Shown one piece after another: positions 8,566 through 16,558 of a stretch of DNA of 36,542 nucleotides. Under the pieces are notes generated by a model. It was not told where the DNA came from. It made no database searches and saw only the letters and a program-made list of their open reading frames with translations. This DNA comes from Acidobacteriota bacterium (GTDB taxonomy: Bacteria; Acidobacteriota; Vicinamibacteria; Vicinamibacterales; SCN-69-37), in the NCBI GenBank assembly GCA_005799825.1, contig SYFT01000035.1, positions 1 to 36,542 of the forward strand, given 5' to 3'. How positions within the stretch are numbered: position 1 is the first letter of the stretch; each line of letters begins with the position of its first letter. The position numbers and the translations under genes were made by a program.

Positions 8566-9292
8566 ACTGCGACGTAATTGGCCAGGGGGAATCGGCCATA
8601 CAAGCCCGCCCTCCACACGCCATTCGTAATACTACAAGGTGCGACCCGGGTTCGCGGCCGCCACCTCATGGTCCAGGTCCGGCCGGGAAAGGCCGAACAG
8701 TACTCAAGCGTGGCGGAAGTCAGGTGGGTTCCGGTTGAGATCGAGCCACACCATGTCCGCAGAGGCGGTTTTCAGGAGCACAATGGCGTGCTCGATCTGC
8801 GCGAGTTCGATTACGCAGTACACGTCTCGGCATGCGTGGATTTGCTCATACGTTTTGAGCTCGAGGACGGCGTTTGACGCCACCGTGCAGACCGCGACCG
8901 TCGCAATAACGACCCAGGCCATTCGTGCTTGCGACAGGCGTTCCGGGCTCAAGCCAATGAGGATGGTCATTGGCAGCAGGGTTTTAAAATAAACCCGTGG
9001 GCCGTATGGATCGCCGTCGTGCGACAGCAGGAGCGGCGATGCACCTGGGCGCTCGCGGGTCCAGGTGAGCGCAAGGGCGAGTTCGGTCAACGCAAAGAGG
9101 CAGGCCGGATGGCGATGGGACGACCCGATCTGCGGCAACGGCGGCCGCCTGCCACACGATTGCGGACTGATCGGTGGAGTTGGCGAGTCCCTGCAGTACG
9201 CACACGTGCACGAGCACCGCTGCCACGAACACGGGCAGCACGATGAGCGCCGATCGTCGCCACGCCGAGGTCTCGGCCAGTGGCGTGTTCAT
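8566..9292 (-). pseudogene. Decayed polytopic membrane protein of the glycan operon
   Basis: The ATG at 9292 overlaps the upstream stop (ATGA) and begins a convincing membrane-protein N-terminus (ALIVLPVFVAAVLVHVCVLQG). After about 50 residues the sequence changes frame near 9140 and continues with what looks like the C-terminal part of the same kind of protein (LTELALALTW, PYGPRVYFKTLLPMTILIGL). The middle of the protein appears lost. The frame then hits TGA at 8706 and TAG at 8634. Reading through both gives a sensible continuation (VLFGLSRPDLDHEVAAANPG, YYEW), as if Arg and Gln codons had mutated to stops. The exact family is unknown; a GT-C or similar envelope enzyme is likely. Confidence 0.7.
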
Positions 9293-10554
9293 CGACGCCA
9301 GGAGGATAAGGCGACTGCCGCCGCGACGATGGCGGACGGGTCAAGCACGGGAATCCTGAACCGCTCCTGAGGAAAGAACACCAGGCACACCACAACCGAC
9401 GACAGCGCGAGGATGCCCAGCGCCCACAGCGGGGACGGCCCGGGTCGCCGCCAGAGTTGCCACAAGCCGACGACCGCGAAGGGCGCCAGCAGGCCGTATG
9501 CCACCAGCGACGTCACGAAGTAGCGGTTGGAGTGGAGCGTATACGACGGCCCGATGGGCACGAACGTATAGAAGAGTTTCCGAGCCTCGAGGATCAGCCA
9601 GCGGCCCGGATGCTGCCGCACGAAATCCAGTGCCGCAGCGTAGTAAACGTCGTCCATTTCCTGGTTGCTCAGGGCCGGGTGCAGGGCTTCAAGTGCTCTT
9701 CGCTCCTGGCCCATGATGGGGTTCGCGGCCAGGTCGCCTTCGCCGTGGGCGAGCGGGTTGTTGCCGGTCCACAGCGTCACCCCCCCATGGGCTGCCGTTA
9801 GGATGAACTGCTGATGGACGACATAGTTGCGAGCGATCCACGGAAGCACGATGATCGCGACGCCCGCGGCAAACCCGACTAGCAGGCGGCGCTGTTTGTG
9901 CCACACGAGCCAGAGCGCGGCGAGGGGGAGGAAAAAGAGCATCGCCTCTTTGGTGAGCAATGCGGCACCAGCCAGCAGGCCGGCCATGCCGCCCAGTCTG
10001 AGACGGCTCGCACCAGCGTCGTCACCGGCCCGCAGCAAGAGCCAGACGGTACTAAGTGCCAGTGCTGAATACAGCGGCTCGCTGAGGACATACCCGCTCA
10101 CCCACGCGATTGGTGGATATACCGCAGCCGCCAGGGCACCCAGCTTCGCGGCACGTGGCCCGCCCGCGCGACCAGCTAGCGCCGCAACCAGCAGGATGAC
10201 GATCGTGCCGATCAGGCACTGCACCACTTTGATCGCGGTGGGAATGCCGGAGGAGGTACGCGACAGCGAATCCAGGTTGTCTGGGACCGCCGTCGTCACG
10301 AGCGCATCTTGAGTGGCCACCAGCGTGGTCGCGAGAAGCACAACAAACCCCGGCGGCCGCTCGAAGAATCCGTCCGACGTCGCAGAGGCGGGGTAGGTGA
10401 ATCCATGACCCGTTGCGACGCGAGTCGCCAGAAGCAGGTACTCCTGTTCGTCTTTCATGAGTGGCTTATCGACCCAATACCAGAGAGCGAAGGCCAGGCG
10501 TAGCAGCAAGCCCGCGAGAGCGGCAGCAGCAATGAATTTGGCTGGGGCTTTCAT
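9289..10554 (-). CDS. GT39-like polytopic membrane glycosyltransferase
   Basis: The 421-aa product has about ten hydrophobic helices starting with residues 6-26. Soon after the first helix come KDEQEYLLLATRVATGHG and FFERPPGFVVLLA, the pattern of PMT/ArnT-type GT-C enzymes with an acidic residue in the first external loop. Near the C-terminus FFPQERFRIPVLDP matches the H/E-R-(F/Y)-R-x-P element of that group. It should transfer a sugar from a polyprenyl phosphate donor on the outer face of the inner membrane. The ATG at 10554 follows a 378-nt gap, so it may begin its own transcript. Its stop overlaps the start of the decayed membrane gene. Confidence 0.8.
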   Translation of the reverse strand: MKAPAKFIAAAALAGLLLRLAFALWYWVDKPLMKDEQEYLLLATRVATGHGFTYPASATSDGFFERPPGFVVLLATTLVATQDALVTTAVPDNLDSLSRTSSGIPTAIKVVQCLIGTIVILLVAALAGRAGGPRAAKLGALAAAVYPPIAWVSGYVLSEPLYSALALSTVWLLLRAGDDAGASRLRLGGMAGLLAGAALLTKEAMLFFLPLAALWLVWHKQRRLLVGFAAGVAIIVLPWIARNYVVHQQFILTAAHGGVTLWTGNNPLAHGEGDLAANPIMGQERRALEALHPALSNQEMDDVYYAAALDFVRQHPGRWLILEARKLFYTFVPIGPSYTLHSNRYFVTSLVAYGLLAPFAVVGLWQLWRRPGPSPLWALGILALSSVVVCLVFFPQERFRIPVLDPSAIVAAAVALSSWRR

Positions 10555-10932
10555 GCTCGGGGATTGTACCGCGCGCTCAGGGCGCCTGCCTGATCCGGGA
10601 TTGCGAGATACTGCCTGCAGACCTCCGGTATCCGGGAGAAGGACCTTGATCCCGTTGGTTTCTTCGATAAGCCGTATTTAAGTTCGGGCCCATTCTCGAG
10701 ACCTACATTGGCGTCGCACCGCGGGGATGCACATCGTTCCTGTACGCCGAGCACCACGAATCTCGCGCGGCGAGCGCATATTGTCCGTCGCCATCGAAGA
10801 GGCTTCCAGCCGGCGTGGAGGGAGATTTCGGATTGGAAGCAGGAAATCTAACTCGATCGAGCCCGGCCGACGGTTGCGTCGGTGCTTACGCCGTTTATCG
10901 ATATGCTCTTCTGACGTGTGGTGTTGTCGCCA
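10555..10932. other. 378-nt gap without a supported gene
   Basis: This stretch separates two minus-strand genes. No frame on either strand looks like a protein: the only closed frame of note (68 codons, minus, 10757-10551) has no family features and overlaps the next start. It may hold the promoter of the GT39-like gene, but I cannot point to convincing -35 and -10 boxes. A 7-nt TCCGGGA occurs twice (about 10593 and 10629), which could be chance. Confidence 0.6.
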
Positions 10933-12177
10933 CTACCGCGAGGGCAGGCCCTCACGCTTCAACCACGCCTCGATCAGGCGAGCCGCCATTTCGTGGCCGC
11001 GCCCGTTCCAATGGCCATCCACAGGCGCACCAGTCACATGTTCGCCCGCCTCGGCCGCCGCATCAACGGCTTCGCCGACACCTGGAATGAAGCGCACGCC
11101 GGCACGTGCGCATACGTCGGCACGTGACCAGAACGAGAAGTACTGTTCGGATCTTACAGAAAACGCTACGACTGGAACCTTGGCGCGCCGACGGATCATC
11201 GTCAGCAATTCCACGGTCGCGTCCGTGGCCCGCGCGACATCGGGATCAGTCGCCTGCAGCGTGCGCTCGATCGAATCGGCGGATCGGGACCGGAAAAACA
11301 GCAAGTTCGCGTTGAGCAGACGCAAGAAATACGAGTGGCGGACGAGCCGATACAGCGCACCCCATTCCCGGTTCTCCGGAAAGCGCTGTACGACCGTTCC
11401 TTCCTCCCAATACGGCCGGGTCATCTGATTATTGTTCGTCGTGCTGCGAGACTCGAGGCCGTGCGAGTTGTTGATCAGATCGTTCGGATGCAACTGCAGG
11501 AGCACGAGGTCGGGCCGTACGGTATCCACGACATGGTCCAGCAGCATGTATTCCTGCAACGTGCCGTATCCTCCGGCTCCGATCGCGAATACTTCGAGGT
11601 CAAGACGCGCCGCCGCCAGGCGGTGGTAGTACGTCTCACCGTCTGAAACCATCACGGCTTCCGTGAAGGAATCCCCAAGGGCCAACACTTTCATTTTTGA
11701 GGTGCCCGGATCACCGAACAGTCGAAACCCGCCCTGGACGGTGTGATAGACCACGCGCCCGAAGCCCGGCACTTCGCGGTCCATCGAAACGTTTTCAGCC
11801 GTCCGCCAGCCGATGGTGGCGGCGATGGTGCGATCAGGTGGCGCGAGCCACGCCGAGGCGGTGAACCACAGGCGCAGCCCTCCTTCGGCGAGGCCCGAGG
11901 CAAATACGACGGCGGCACCTGTCAGGAGCAGCTCCCGCCAGGGCGCGTTGCGGCGCCGCACGATCAACAGGAGGCCGACGCCAAGGGCCGCCACATCAAA
12001 CAGGCCGATCAGTATTCGACTGGTGGGATGTGTCACGCGGCCCGCCCGCGTCAGCAGGGCTCCCAACACCCACTCGTTGGCGAAGAGCACACTGACTATC
12101 AGAAGAGATCCCATGGCAACGAACGGCCACTCCACACCGGTGTGGCGGGAGCCGCTCGCGCGATTACTTTCGCCCAT
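10933..12177 (-). CDS. SGNH/GDSL hydrolase-like membrane protein
   Basis: The 414-aa product has three N-terminal membrane helices (about 18-37, 53-72 and 82-100) and a large extracytoplasmic SGNH domain. Block I is VLALGDSFTEA with the nucleophile Ser, block II is IGAGGYGTLQEY, block III is LQLHPNDLINN, and block V is DGHWNGRGHEM with the Asp-His pair. Such proteins act as esterases or as O-acyl (often O-acetyl) transferases on polysaccharides. Its place among glycosyltransferases suggests glycan modification. The ATG at 12177 overlaps the upstream GT2 gene by 14 nt. Whether it adds or removes acyl groups cannot be told. Confidence 0.82.
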   Translation of the reverse strand: MGESNRASGSRHTGVEWPFVAMGSLLIVSVLFANEWVLGALLTRAGRVTHPTSRILIGLFDVAALGVGLLLIVRRRNAPWRELLLTGAAVVFASGLAEGGLRLWFTASAWLAPPDRTIAATIGWRTAENVSMDREVPGFGRVVYHTVQGGFRLFGDPGTSKMKVLALGDSFTEAVMVSDGETYYHRLAAARLDLEVFAIGAGGYGTLQEYMLLDHVVDTVRPDLVLLQLHPNDLINNSHGLESRSTTNNNQMTRPYWEEGTVVQRFPENREWGALYRLVRHSYFLRLLNANLLFFRSRSADSIERTLQATDPDVARATDATVELLTMIRRRAKVPVVAFSVRSEQYFSFWSRADVCARAGVRFIPGVGEAVDAAAEAGEHVTGAPVDGHWNGRGHEMAARLIEAWLKREGLPSR

Positions 12178-13024
12178 CGAATCGCTCCGCGGAAATCTGT
12201 TCTGACACGAGGCCGACCAGGAACACCACGACCCCGAACATGATCAGCAGCACGGAGGAATTCGTGATGTGCATCTGCGTCGCGATTGTCCACACGGCAT
12301 ACGCCACGCCCAGCGCGAACGACACGCCCGCGACCGGCAGGAAGACTTTCATCGGGCTGTAGATCGTGATTACCCGAAGAATGATAATGAGAAACTTCAC
12401 ACCGTCACTCGAGAGTCTGATTTTCGAGTGACCTGTGCGCTGTCGCGCTTCAATCGGCTCGAAATGAACACTGTGACCGGCTTTGATGAACGCCAGCGTC
12501 GTGGTCGTTGGAGTGGAGAAGCCGTTGGGCAGCAGGAAGATCAACTCGCGCAAATAGGAGAGCCGCGCGCCACGAAATCCTGACGTCAAGTCGGGAATGG
12601 TTCGACCGGCCAGATAACCCGCCAGCCAGTTCAACAGGGCATTTCCCGCACGCCGGACAGGCCCCGCTTGAGTGGCTGAAGACCGCGCACCCACGACCAG
12701 GTCGAAGCGCCCGAGGTGAGCCACCAACCGCACCGCATCCGAGGGCTTGTGTTGTCCATCGCCATCGATGATCAGAAGATACTCGCCAGTTGCCGCGCGA
12801 ATGCCGGCTTTCACGGCTGCGCCGTTACCCTTGTTGTAGGCTTGCGTCACCACGATCGCGCCAGCCGCTTCCGCCTGCGCCGCCGTGTTGTCCGAAGACC
12901 CGTCATCGACGACTACGATCTCGTGCCAGTTGGCCTCGGCGCGCAGTTCCTGCACGACAGCGGCAATCGAGTCGGCCTCGTTATACGCCGGGATGACGAC
13001 CGAGACCTGTGCGGGTGCCGCCAT
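12164..13024 (-). CDS. GT2 glycosyltransferase with C-terminal membrane helices (DPM-synthase-like)
   Basis: The 286-aa product starts with VSVVIPAYNEADSIAAVV, then EIVVVDDGSSDNT, and has the metal-binding DGDGQH at about residues 95-100. GNALLNWLAGYLAGR, then DLTSGFRGARL, follow the pattern of polyprenyl-phosphate mannose or glucose synthases. Two hydrophobic helices end the protein (about 220-245 and 250-275). It likely makes a polyprenyl-phosphate sugar used by the GT-C enzymes in the block. Its ATG shares one base with the stop of the upstream GT2 gene (TGATG), showing tight coupling. Confidence 0.88.
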   Translation of the reverse strand: MAAPAQVSVVIPAYNEADSIAAVVQELRAEANWHEIVVVDDGSSDNTAAQAEAAGAIVVTQAYNKGNGAAVKAGIRAATGEYLLIIDGDGQHKPSDAVRLVAHLGRFDLVVGARSSATQAGPVRRAGNALLNWLAGYLAGRTIPDLTSGFRGARLSYLRELIFLLPNGFSTPTTTTLAFIKAGHSVHFEPIEARQRTGHSKIRLSSDGVKFLIIILRVITIYSPMKVFLPVAGVSFALGVAYAVWTIATQMHITNSSVLLIMFGVVVFLVGLVSEQISAERFDGRK

Positions 13025-13998
13025 CAGCGGTCATCCTTCGGCGTTGTATCGTCGCGAAGTTCCAGTTTCCGCACGCGATAGAGCAGATCTTCAAGCAGCT
13101 TGCGCGTGCCAGAGATCGCGTCGGCGACAAGGCCGATCAGGATGACCTGGAAGCCGACGATCATCAGAACCGCCGAGAGAATCAGCGATTGCAGGTGGCG
13201 ATCGCCGAACGTGTCACCTTTGAGCAGGAAGTAGAGATACCGCACCGAGATGGCCACACCCACCGCGAAGATGGTGCCGCCGATGTAGCTGAACACCTTC
13301 AGCGGCTCATACATCGTGTATGTGCGGACGATGGTGGCCGCCGACTGCTTGATGTAGCCGTAGACACTGCTGAAGAGCCTTGAGGGGCGCGTGTTGGCAT
13401 TGGTGCCAATTTCCACGTGCGCCACGGCCATGCGCTTCTTGCCCGCCTGGATGATCGATTCAAGCGTGTAGCTAAATTCCGAGACCACCGTCATTCTTAG
13501 CGCGGCTTCCCGCGTGTAGGCGCGAAAGCCGCTGGTGGTGTCGGGCACCTGTGTATTCGACACCCTCCGCACCACCCAACTGCCCAGCCGCTGCAGCAAC
13601 TTCTTCTGCCACGACATGCTGGCGAGAATGGGAATATTGCGATCGCCGATCACGATGTCGGCTTCGCCCGCGATGAGTGGCGCCACCAGCCGCGCGATGT
13701 CCTGCGCGGCGTACTGATTATCGGCGTCGGTGTTGACGATATAGTCGGCGCCAGCCTTGAGGCAGGCGTCGATGCCCGCCGTGAATGCCGCAGCCAGTCC
13801 CTTGTGCCTGCGGAACCGCACCACGTGATGCACGCCGTGCGCGCGCGCCACCGCCGACGTCTCGTCACGTGACCCATCGTCAATCACCAGCCACTCGATC
13901 GTGTCGATGCCTGGAACCGAGCGAGGCAGGTCGGCGAGCGCGGCCGGCAGTGTGGTGGCCTCGTTGAGGCAGGGAATCTGGATGATGAGTTTGGTCAC
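13024..13998 (-). CDS. GT2 glycosyltransferase with C-terminal membrane helices
   Basis: The 324-aa product shares its architecture with the next gene downstream: KLIIQIPCLNEATTLPAAL, then WLVIDDGSRDETS, then the metal site NTDADNQY and the acceptor-side motif DTTSGFRAYTREAAL. Two C-terminal membrane helices (about 228-252 and 268-292) anchor it, followed by a charged tail. The motif set differs enough from its neighbour that the pair is not a recent duplication, and they may use different sugars or lipid acceptors. Translation starts at a GTG at 13998, seven bases after the GT4 stop. Confidence 0.88.
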   Translation of the reverse strand: MTKLIIQIPCLNEATTLPAALADLPRSVPGIDTIEWLVIDDGSRDETSAVARAHGVHHVVRFRRHKGLAAAFTAGIDACLKAGADYIVNTDADNQYAAQDIARLVAPLIAGEADIVIGDRNIPILASMSWQKKLLQRLGSWVVRRVSNTQVPDTTSGFRAYTREAALRMTVVSEFSYTLESIIQAGKKRMAVAHVEIGTNANTRPSRLFSSVYGYIKQSAATIVRTYTMYEPLKVFSYIGGTIFAVGVAISVRYLYFLLKGDTFGDRHLQSLILSAVLMIVGFQVILIGLVADAISGTRKLLEDLLYRVRKLELRDDTTPKDDR

Positions 13999-14005
13999 CG
14001 TAGCC

Positions 14006-15043
14006 TCAGGCGCCCACCAGGCGCTCGATCACACCCGTCCACGTAATCTCTCGGGCCCGCGCGTACCCCGCGTCGCCATAGGCCGCGGCCAGGCGCCGAT
14101 CGCCGTCGAGTGTCGCCATGGCCTGGCCAAGGGCCGCCGGCTCAGGAACACAGGAAAGACCATTCACGCTGTCCACCACGAATTCGTTGGGTCCACCCGC
14201 GTCCACAGTCGTGATGACGGCCTTGCGCGAGAGGAACGACTCAAGTGTGACGTACCCGAAGTCCTCGTCGAACGGCGGAAAGACCACGGCCAGTGCTCCC
14301 GAATACAGCGCCAACAAGGCATCGTCGTCCACGCTGCCGAGAAAGTCCACTCTATCGGCCACGCCCAGTGATTCGGCAAGCGCCTGAAACGTGTGAGCCT
14401 GTGTGCCGGTACCGGCCACCTTGAGGCGGAGCCGGCCGGGAATGGTGGCCAGCGCGCGAATGGCCAGGTCTACGCGCTTGACGGACTCGAGCCGGCCCAC
14501 CGACAGAATATAGTCGCCATACGGCCCCGGCGCGAGGCGATCGGCCAGGCGCGGTGGGTGGTAGAGCGCCTCGGCAGGAACGCCGTTGAATCGCGCGGCG
14601 CGGCCGGCGGTGTTCCGGGCGTTGGCGTAGACACGCCGGCACTCTTCGAGCATCTCCGTGTCGAGCGCAATAATTCTGGCGCGCAGTGCGACGTCACTCT
14701 CGGTGTGAAAGAAGTCACTGAAGATTGTGCCGGCCAGTTCGTATGCGGCGCGGTGTTGGTGAATCAGCCACGCCACCTTGTGCGGGTGCCGGACGAAGTA
14801 CGTCGGAAACTTCGTCGCAATCACGACGTCGATGGGGCGGCCATTGCTCTCTGACAAATCGAGCAGTCGCCATGCGGCGGCGTGCGCCAGAATTGCTTCC
14901 TTGGGATACCACTTGAAGGGGACGCTGACCAGTTCGGCCATGTGGCCGTGCGCACGCAGCTGCGCGACCAGCTCCCGGACGTGATATTCGGCGCCCCCGT
15001 GAACAAACGGCACCTGCGCTTCGCAGACCAGCACCGTCTTCAT
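14006..15043 (-). CDS. Glycosyltransferase family 4, first gene of the glycan block
   Basis: The 345-aa product is a GT-B enzyme. VPFVHGGAEYHVRELV (11-26) is the usual glycine-rich N-terminal loop, YILSVGRLESVKRVDLAI opens the donor domain, and FDEDFGYVTLESFLSRKAVI is the EX7E-type donor site. It probably adds a hexose to a lipid-linked intermediate in the cytoplasm. It is the first gene of the minus-strand block and is divergent from mraZ, with 187 nt between them, so its promoter must lie in that gap. I see no strong Shine-Dalgarno sequence before the ATG at 15043. Confidence 0.87.
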   Translation of the reverse strand: MKTVLVCEAQVPFVHGGAEYHVRELVAQLRAHGHMAELVSVPFKWYPKEAILAHAAAWRLLDLSESNGRPIDVVIATKFPTYFVRHPHKVAWLIHQHRAAYELAGTIFSDFFHTESDVALRARIIALDTEMLEECRRVYANARNTAGRAARFNGVPAEALYHPPRLADRLAPGPYGDYILSVGRLESVKRVDLAIRALATIPGRLRLKVAGTGTQAHTFQALAESLGVADRVDFLGSVDDDALLALYSGALAVVFPPFDEDFGYVTLESFLSRKAVITTVDAGGPNEFVVDSVNGLSCVPEPAALGQAMATLDGDRRLAAAYGDAGYARAREITWTGVIERLVGA

Positions 15044-15165
15044 CTTGTGGCCCGGAGGGCTGCAAGCCGGCTGGGTGGTGGGGAGGGGGCTTCAGGCATG
15101 CAAACGACCGATGGTAACACGGAGCGAAAATTAGACGTAAGCCTAATTCCTGCCGCACTTTGCGA

Positions 15166-15194
15166 TTGACAGTGCCCCTCCACGCTCCTACTAT
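15166..15194 (+). promoter_or_regulatory. Sigma70-type promoter of the dcw operon
   Basis: A perfect TTGACA (15166-15171) is followed after 17 nt by TACTAT (15189-15194), a four-of-six match to TATAAT. Transcription should start near 15200-15202, which places the TGGA boxes right at and after the start site. This is the only strong promoter-like element I see ahead of the 16-kb operon. Confidence 0.7.
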
Positions 15195-15199
15195 CGCGG

Positions 15200-15223
15200 T
15201 GGATCTATTTGGAGCAAAGTGGA
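15200..15223 (+). promoter_or_regulatory. Probable MraZ operator: three TGGA boxes, 10-bp period
   Basis: TGGA occurs at 15200, 15210 and 15220, exactly one helical turn apart, between the predicted transcription start and the mraZ start codon. MraZ proteins are known to bind short G-rich direct repeats (TGGGN in E. coli) with 10-bp spacing ahead of their own gene. The last box includes GGAG (15221-15224), the probable ribosome binding site of mraZ, so binding could affect both transcription and access to this site. Confidence 0.65.
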
Positions 15224-15230
15224 GTAAAAG

Positions 15231-15671
15231 GTGCTTCGGGGAAATTATTCCGCCAAGATTGACGACAAAGGGCGTCTGAAAATTCCGAATGCCTTCCGGG
15301 CATTCGTGGAGGATCAGCACGGGGCCGGCCTCTACCTCACGAGTGTGACGGGCGAGTCGGTGCGGATCTACCCCATGCCGGTCTGGCTTGGCGTTGAAGA
15401 GCGCCTTCGTCGCATGCCGAGTACGCATCCGGCGCGCCTCAAGTTTCTCGACCGCGTCAATTATTTCGGCCAACTCAGCGAGTTTGACAACCAGGGCCGC
15501 GTCTCTCTGCAGCCGCGCTTGCGCGACAGCGCGGGCATGTCGGGCGATGTCGATGTGCTGGGGCAGGTGGATTACCTCGAGGTGTGGAACCACGACCGCT
15601 TGCTCGCGAAGTTCGAGCGTGACCCGTTCACCGATGCCGATGCTTCGGCGCTGGCGGAGTTCGGCATCTGA
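15231..15671 (+). CDS. mraZ: MraZ, transcriptional regulator of the dcw cluster
   Basis: The 146-aa product has two SpoVT/AbrB-like halves typical of MraZ. The first opens with RGNYSAKIDDKGRLKIPNAF and the second has FDNQGRVSLQPRLRDSAGM, each with the conserved D-x-(K/Q)-G-R core. MraZ forms a ring-shaped oligomer that binds the repeats before its own gene and tunes the operon. Translation starts at a GTG at 15231, with GGAG six bases upstream. Length and position as first gene of the cluster fit the family. Confidence 0.95.
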   Translation: MLRGNYSAKIDDKGRLKIPNAFRAFVEDQHGAGLYLTSVTGESVRIYPMPVWLGVEERLRRMPSTHPARLKFLDRVNYFGQLSEFDNQGRVSLQPRLRDSAGMSGDVDVLGQVDYLEVWNHDRLLAKFERDPFTDADASALAEFGI

Positions 15672-16558
15672 CGCTCGCGCACGAGCCGGTCCTGGTGGCC
15701 GAGGCGGTGACCTACCTGGCCCCGGTGCCGGCCGGGTGTTACGTGGATTGCACGCTGGGGCTCGGGGGGCACACGGCGGCGTTGCTCGAGGCGGGTGCGG
15801 GCCGGGTGATTGGGATCGACCGCGATCGTGATGCGTTGGCGATCGCGCGGGAGCGGCTGGCGCAGTACGGGGACCGCGTGGTCTACCTGCATGCCGACTA
15901 TCGCGAGTTGCCGCGTGTGGCGCGCGAGGCCGGCCGCGACGAGGTGGATGGGGTGCTGGTGGATCTGGGGGTGTCGTCGATGCAGCTCGACGAGCCGGCG
16001 CGCGGGTTCAGTTTTCGGCAGGACGGACCGCTGGACATGCGGATGAACCGGTCGGAGGGGCCGACGCTGGCCGACATGCTCGCCGCCGTGGATGAAACCA
16101 CGCTGGCGAACGTGATTTACGAGTTTGGCGAGGAGCGCAAGTCTCGCCGAGTGGCACGGGCGATCGTGGAAGCGCGCGATGCCGGTACGTTGACGGGAAC
16201 GGCGGCGCTGGCCTCGGTGGTGCGGCGAGCGGCGGGTGGCGGCACGTGGCAGCGGCTGGACCCGGCTACGCGGACCTTCCAGGCGCTGCGCATCTGGACC
16301 AACCGCGAGCTCGAGGGCCTTGAGGCGTTTCTGGAGTCGGCGGCGCAGGTGGTGGCGCGTGGCGGCCGGGTGGTGGTGATTGCGTTTCACTCGCTGGAAG
16401 ACCGCGTGGTGAAACACACGTTCCGTCGTCTGGGGTCAGAGGGCGACGGTGCGCTGCGCGTGGTGACGCGACGGCCGGTGATGCCGTCGGTCGAGGAAGC
16501 GAAAGGTAATCCCCGGGCGCGCAGCGCCCGGATGCGAGTGGTGGAGAGGGTCGCATGA
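15668..16558 (+). CDS. rsmH: RsmH, 16S rRNA m4C1402 methyltransferase
   Basis: RsmH methylates N4 of C1402 in the 16S decoding site using S-adenosylmethionine. The SAM site is YVDCTLGLGGHTAALLEAG. VDLGVSSMQLDEPARGFSF and DMRMNRSEG are family signatures, and VVVIAFHSLEDRVVKHTF is the C-terminal catalytic motif. The conserved N-terminal HEPVLVAEAV is encoded at 15680-15709, upstream of the first standard start (GTG 15695). No ATG, GTG or TTG exists between the in-frame stop at 15620 and that GTG. A CTG at 15668 overlaps the mraZ stop (CTGA) and has GGAG eight bases before it. I take that CTG as the start, giving 296 aa. Confidence 0.88.
   Translation: MTLAHEPVLVAEAVTYLAPVPAGCYVDCTLGLGGHTAALLEAGAGRVIGIDRDRDALAIARERLAQYGDRVVYLHADYRELPRVAREAGRDEVDGVLVDLGVSSMQLDEPARGFSFRQDGPLDMRMNRSEGPTLADMLAAVDETTLANVIYEFGEERKSRRVARAIVEARDAGTLTGTAALASVVRRAAGGGTWQRLDPATRTFQALRIWTNRELEGLEAFLESAAQVVARGGRVVVIAFHSLEDRVVKHTFRRLGSEGDGALRVVTRRPVMPSVEEAKGNPRARSARMRVVERVA

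Noticed and set aside
8089-8616. 175-codon minus-strand open frame
   Set aside because: It is partly the right frame of a broken GT2 gene and partly out of frame; the recognisable motifs require frame changes, so it is a pseudogene, not an intact gene.
8704-9138. 144-codon minus-strand frame as a separate gene
   Set aside because: It reads as the C-terminal end of a larger membrane protein, starts at a TTG with no ribosome binding site, and continues sensibly past its stop.
10551-10757. 68-codon minus-strand frame in the gap
   Set aside because: It overlaps the next gene's start, lacks a ribosome binding site and shows no protein-like features.
15129-15148. AATTAG/CTAATT inverted repeat in the divergent promoter gap
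   Set aside because: Arms are only six bases in an AT-rich patch; too short to call an operator without comparison to relatives.
15695-15697. GTG as the rsmH start
   Set aside because: It would remove the conserved HEPVL motif and has no ribosome binding site, unlike the CTG at 15668.
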